Of a stretch of DNA of 27,579 bases, positions 25,167 through 27,579 are shown piece by piece. Numbering within the stretch: position 1 is the stretch's first letter; every line of letters begins with the position of its first letter. Under the pieces are notes generated by a model that did no database searches, was not told the origin of the DNA, and worked only from the letters and a program-made list of their open reading frames with translations. Where the stretch lies: contig NZ_MLCL01000050.1 of the NCBI RefSeq assembly GCF_001942625.1, positions 1-27,579 on the forward strand, read 5' to 3'. The position numbers and the translations under genes are program-made. The DNA comes from Mycobacterium syngnathidarum. GTDB lineage: Bacteria; Actinomycetota; Actinomycetes; Mycobacteriales; Mycobacteriaceae.

Positions 25167-25571
25167 ATGAACCCGCCTGAGGTCCCGCTACCAGGTCACC
25201 GCGTCCGCGTCGGGTGCGATGTGGTGGCCCTCGACGACATCGCGAACTCGCTGTCGTCTTTCGGGGACCGGTTTCTGACCAGGATCTACACCGCTGACGA
25301 GGTCGCTACCTGCAGCGGCACGAATCGGCTGGCACGGTTGGCCGCGCGCTTCGCCGCCAAAGAGGCGGCCATAAAGGCGTTCGCACAGCCGGACTCCTCA
25401 TTTGTCCCGAATGAGATCGAGGTCGTCACCTCGGATCACCTCCCAACTTTGCGGTTTACCGGTTCGGCGGCGCGGTTGGCGGCCGAGCAACGGTGGCTGC
25501 AGGTCTCTGTCTCGCTCACGCACGCCGACTGTCACGCGGCGGCCGTGGTGGTGGTGGTTTGCGCAGGGTAG
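25167..25571 (+). CDS. AcpS-type 4'-phosphopantetheinyl transferase
   Basis: This 134-residue enzyme moves phosphopantetheine from CoA to a carrier serine. The two family motifs are VGCDVVALDDI (GxDxV-type metal Asp near residue 18) and RLAARFAAKEAAIKAFA (F-AAKEA-xKA, with metal Glu and Lys, about residues 64-80). A later VSLTHADCHAAAVVV matches the (V/I)SxSHxxxxA strand. The length is normal for AcpS. It lies between the carrier and the tandem hydrolase on the same strand, which argues that it is dedicated to this carrier and is additional to the housekeeping AcpS. The start ATG25167 follows GGAAGG. Confidence 0.9.
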   Translation: MNPPEVPLPGHRVRVGCDVVALDDIANSLSSFGDRFLTRIYTADEVATCSGTNRLARLAARFAAKEAAIKAFAQPDSSFVPNEIEVVTSDHLPTLRFTGSAARLAAEQRWLQVSVSLTHADCHAAAVVVVVCAG

Positions 25572-25614
25572 AAGTGGCGGGTATGCGATTTAGCTAAAAT
25601 GGCGGTTTCTATTT

Positions 25615-27408
25615 GTGACAGTCGTGCGCCGAGATGCGAATCTGGTAGAGCGTCGAGCGTTATTGATGGATGACGGGATGGGCACACAGATGGCGGCGGA
25701 ATCGGGTACGCAAGGCGTGCCGACGTGGTTCGGTCCCGAGCAATCGCGTCTTTTCGGCGTTGTGCATGTGCCGGATGGCGGAATTGCCCGGGCCGGCGTG
25801 GTCATCTGCCCGCCGCTCGGCCGTCAGCACCTGGATACCTACCGCGGATTGAAATTGTTGGCGCAACAGTTGTGTGCCAGGGGGTTTGCGGTTCTGCGGT
25901 TCGATTACCGGGGAACTGGGGATTCCACTGGAGCCCAGTGTCTGGACAGCGCCGTGGATGACTACGTCGAGAGCATTCGGACGGCCGTGGGCTATTTGCG
26001 GGCTTGCGGGCTGCAGAGTGTCTCACTGGTCGGCCTGCGGGCGGGCGCGCTGTTGGCAGCGACAGCGGCGCCCTCCATTGACGGCCTGGAAGGCCTGGTC
26101 ATGTGGGACCCGGTCACCGATGGTCGCAGGTACCTGCGCGAACAAAAGGTTCTCTACCAGATGACCGTCGGGGGACAAGAATCCGCCGAGCTGCCGCCCG
26201 AAGCGGACTCGGTGCCACTTCTCGGCCTCACACTCTCGGCGACAGCTGCTGCCGACCTTGGTGCGTTGAAGGTACCGGACGAGGTCGGGGCGACGTCGAT
26301 ACTCGTGTTGAGCCGGCCGGAACTCGCTGGCGACCGCAGGCTGGCCGGCCTGCGCGCGGCGAATAACTGCACAATTCAGGAAATCGCCGGCCAGCCCGAG
26401 TTCGTTGAACCGCCCAGCATCGTGGTCAAGATTCCGATGGATACCCTGGCGATGATCGAGAAATGGCTCGATGCGAATCTCACGTCGGAGACAGTCGCTT
26501 TCCAACCGGCGTTCTCCGACCTTGCAGTGGTCGATGAAATGTCGGACGGCCGAAAGGTCATGGAATCGATCACCGAACTCGGTCCGAGCCGATTGTTCGC
26601 CATCCGAACTGAGCTCGCCGGCGATGGTGCGGGTGGCCCGACCGTGTTGTTCCACAACACCGCGTGCGAGCATCGGGTCGGCTCTGGGCGAATCTGGCCG
26701 GATACGGCCCGGGATCTGGCCGCTCTTGGCGTGACTGCGGTCCGCTACGACCGTCGGGGGGTTGGCGACACCGGCGTCGCTACCGAGGATTTCCCGTGGA
26801 TGCACTCGCCGGTGGCCAAAGCCGATGTGACTGACGCGGTCGACGCCCTGGCGGTACCGGCAGAGCGGTTGATCATGACCGGAATATGTTCGGGCGCTTG
26901 GAATTCCGCCTATGGGGGTTTGGAGCGCGGAGCGAAATTGGTGATCCTGCTGAACATTCTGCTGTATTCATTGCGGCGTTCCGAAGGTGGATCGGAACGA
27001 ATCGCGCAGGTGACTGACGCCGTTTCTGGCGATGAGGGCACCGGCGATGAAGACACTGAGACGAGGCGGGTTTGGGGCCTGGTCAAGCAGGGGCTGCGAA
27101 ACTGGCTGCCGTATAGGGGTTGGTTGCTCCTCGGCCGGCTCGGTTATACGCAGGCACCGGAGGTGCTCCTGAGGGCGCTCGGCAAGGGCCGGGTGCCGAC
27201 TGAACTCGTGCTGTCACCGATGGATTTCGATTGGTACGTCGGACATCGTGGCCCGATCGGGGCCAAACGGTTGGCACGTCGCGGGTGGGCTCCGAAGCTG
27301 ACGCAGGCACCTGCCGGCGACCATGCAGTGCTGCATCGCGGTTTGCAGAACTTCATCCGCGAGTACCTGCTGGAGGCTACGCGACGGGAGTTCGCCGACC
27401 AGCTGTAA
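25615..27408 (+). CDS. Tandem alpha/beta hydrolase fusion (two S33-like domains)
   Basis: This 597-residue protein has two hydrolase domains. Domain 1 (about 37-290) has CPPLGRQHLDTYRGLKLLAQ, FDYRGTGDS and the elbow GLRAG, where Arg142 replaces the nucleophile serine. Domain 2 (about 325-590) has YDRRGVGDTG and the elbow GICSG, with Cys425 at the nucleophile position, and a late GDHAVLH histidine. These two elbows resemble those of hydrolases 2 and 1 that sit beside carrier proteins in exosortase A/exopolysaccharide clusters; here they are fused. Domain 2 could act as a thioesterase or transferase on the loaded carrier. GTG25615 is used, with TAAAAT at 25595-25600 as a possible -10; ATG25666, 25678 and 25690 are alternatives. 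Confidence 0.8.
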   Translation: MTVVRRDANLVERRALLMDDGMGTQMAAESGTQGVPTWFGPEQSRLFGVVHVPDGGIARAGVVICPPLGRQHLDTYRGLKLLAQQLCARGFAVLRFDYRGTGDSTGAQCLDSAVDDYVESIRTAVGYLRACGLQSVSLVGLRAGALLAATAAPSIDGLEGLVMWDPVTDGRRYLREQKVLYQMTVGGQESAELPPEADSVPLLGLTLSATAAADLGALKVPDEVGATSILVLSRPELAGDRRLAGLRAANNCTIQEIAGQPEFVEPPSIVVKIPMDTLAMIEKWLDANLTSETVAFQPAFSDLAVVDEMSDGRKVMESITELGPSRLFAIRTELAGDGAGGPTVLFHNTACEHRVGSGRIWPDTARDLAALGVTAVRYDRRGVGDTGVATEDFPWMHSPVAKADVTDAVDALAVPAERLIMTGICSGAWNSAYGGLERGAKLVILLNILLYSLRRSEGGSERIAQVTDAVSGDEGTGDEDTETRRVWGLVKQGLRNWLPYRGWLLLGRLGYTQAPEVLLRALGKGRVPTELVLSPMDFDWYVGHRGPIGAKRLARRGWAPKLTQAPAGDHAVLHRGLQNFIREYLLEATRREFADQL

Positions 27409-27468
27409 TGGCCGGCTCTCAGATCGTCGTGAACAGGGCACACATCGCTGCGCCTGAGTTAGGACATT

Positions 27469-27483
27469 TGGCTTAGTAAGCCA
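27469..27483. repeat. Short perfect palindrome at the start of the terminal gene's 3' flank
   Basis: TGGCTTA-G-TAAGCCA is a perfect inverted repeat with 7-bp arms. It overlaps the stop codon of the minus-strand partial gene. It could be a weak terminator or part of the end of an insertion sequence. The rest of 27409-27468 shows nothing recognisable. Confidence 0.5.
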
Positions 27484-27579
27484 CTTTGATGCCGAGGCCG
27501 GCCAAGATCTCACGTTGGGGTTCTGGGATTTCTGGTGGGAAGGCCTGGCTGGCATCGTTGATGACGATGGTCGCTGAGC
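27473..27579 (-). CDS. C-terminal part of an unidentified protein, possibly a transposase
   Basis: On the minus strand a frame enters from the window edge and ends with TAA at 27475-27473. The last residues include VINDASQAFPPEIPEPQREI and end in GLGIKVAY. The tail resembles the C-termini of some DDE transposases, in which a short hydrophobic strand is followed by a helix with an ILxxLGI ending. About 35 residues are too few for a safe assignment. The gene converges on the tandem hydrolase. Confidence 0.4.
   Translation of the reverse strand, partial: SATIVINDASQAFPPEIPEPQREILAGLGIKVAY

Overview
The window is high-GC actinobacterial DNA and reads as the chromosome of a fast-growing mycobacterium (Mycolicibacterium type). 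The evidence is the conserved neighbourhood leuA, dnaQ-like exonuclease, murT, gatD, the DUF1727-type MurT and GatD pair, frequent GTG starts, several starts that look leaderless, and ATGA gene overlaps. I cannot name the species.

Layout. (1) Positions 1-474: the right end of an IS481-family element inserted at a CTAG target, cutting a metallo-beta-lactamase-fold gene to its C-terminal half. (2) Positions 500-3627: a palindromic terminator, the murT-gatD peptidoglycan amidation operon on the minus strand, and a divergent DnaQ-like exonuclease with a C-terminal BRCT domain. (3) Positions 3640-4991: three 22-bp-period repeats and an AAA/DUF4143 ATPase that looks like an accessory insertion. (4) Positions 5007-7426: a small PLDc_N/SHOCT membrane protein, and leuA behind a leucine attenuator with a 13-residue leader peptide carrying three consecutive Leu codons. 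(5) Positions 7596-8913: a small secreted protein and a lytic transglycosylase-like protein. (6) Positions 9009-16403: a tightly packed minus-strand nitrogen cluster. It holds amt, a type III glutamine synthetase, three proteins that are separated glutamate synthase domains, a DAO-family FAD oxidoreductase and an XRE-cupin regulator. The glutamine synthetase, glutamate synthase trio and oxidase match the logic of the N-methylglutamate pathway. (7) Positions 16569-19288: a divergent three-gene operon with ATGA overlaps: NCS1 permease, biuret amidohydrolase-like enzyme, GntR/FCD regulator. It has a double GTATAC palindrome at its start. Regions 6 and 7 together look like a scavenging island for amines and small amides that delivers glutamate and ammonium.

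(8) Positions 19296-27408 form a cell-envelope or secondary-metabolism region. It contains a membrane-anchored esterase, a polyprenyl-phosphate sugar transferase, an amino acid:[carrier protein] ligase (a seryl-tRNA synthetase relative), a frameshifted remnant of a second esterase, a lipoprotein of the secretory lipase family with no nucleophile serine, an acyl carrier protein, an AcpS-type phosphopantetheinyl transferase, and a fused tandem alpha/beta hydrolase. The ligase, carrier and pantetheinyl transferase form a self-sufficient aminoacyl-carrier module. Its neighbours suggest that the activated amino acid is passed to a glycan or lipid. This is the strongest candidate here for an undescribed system. 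The window ends in the 3' part of a minus-strand gene at 27473-27579 that may be a transposase.
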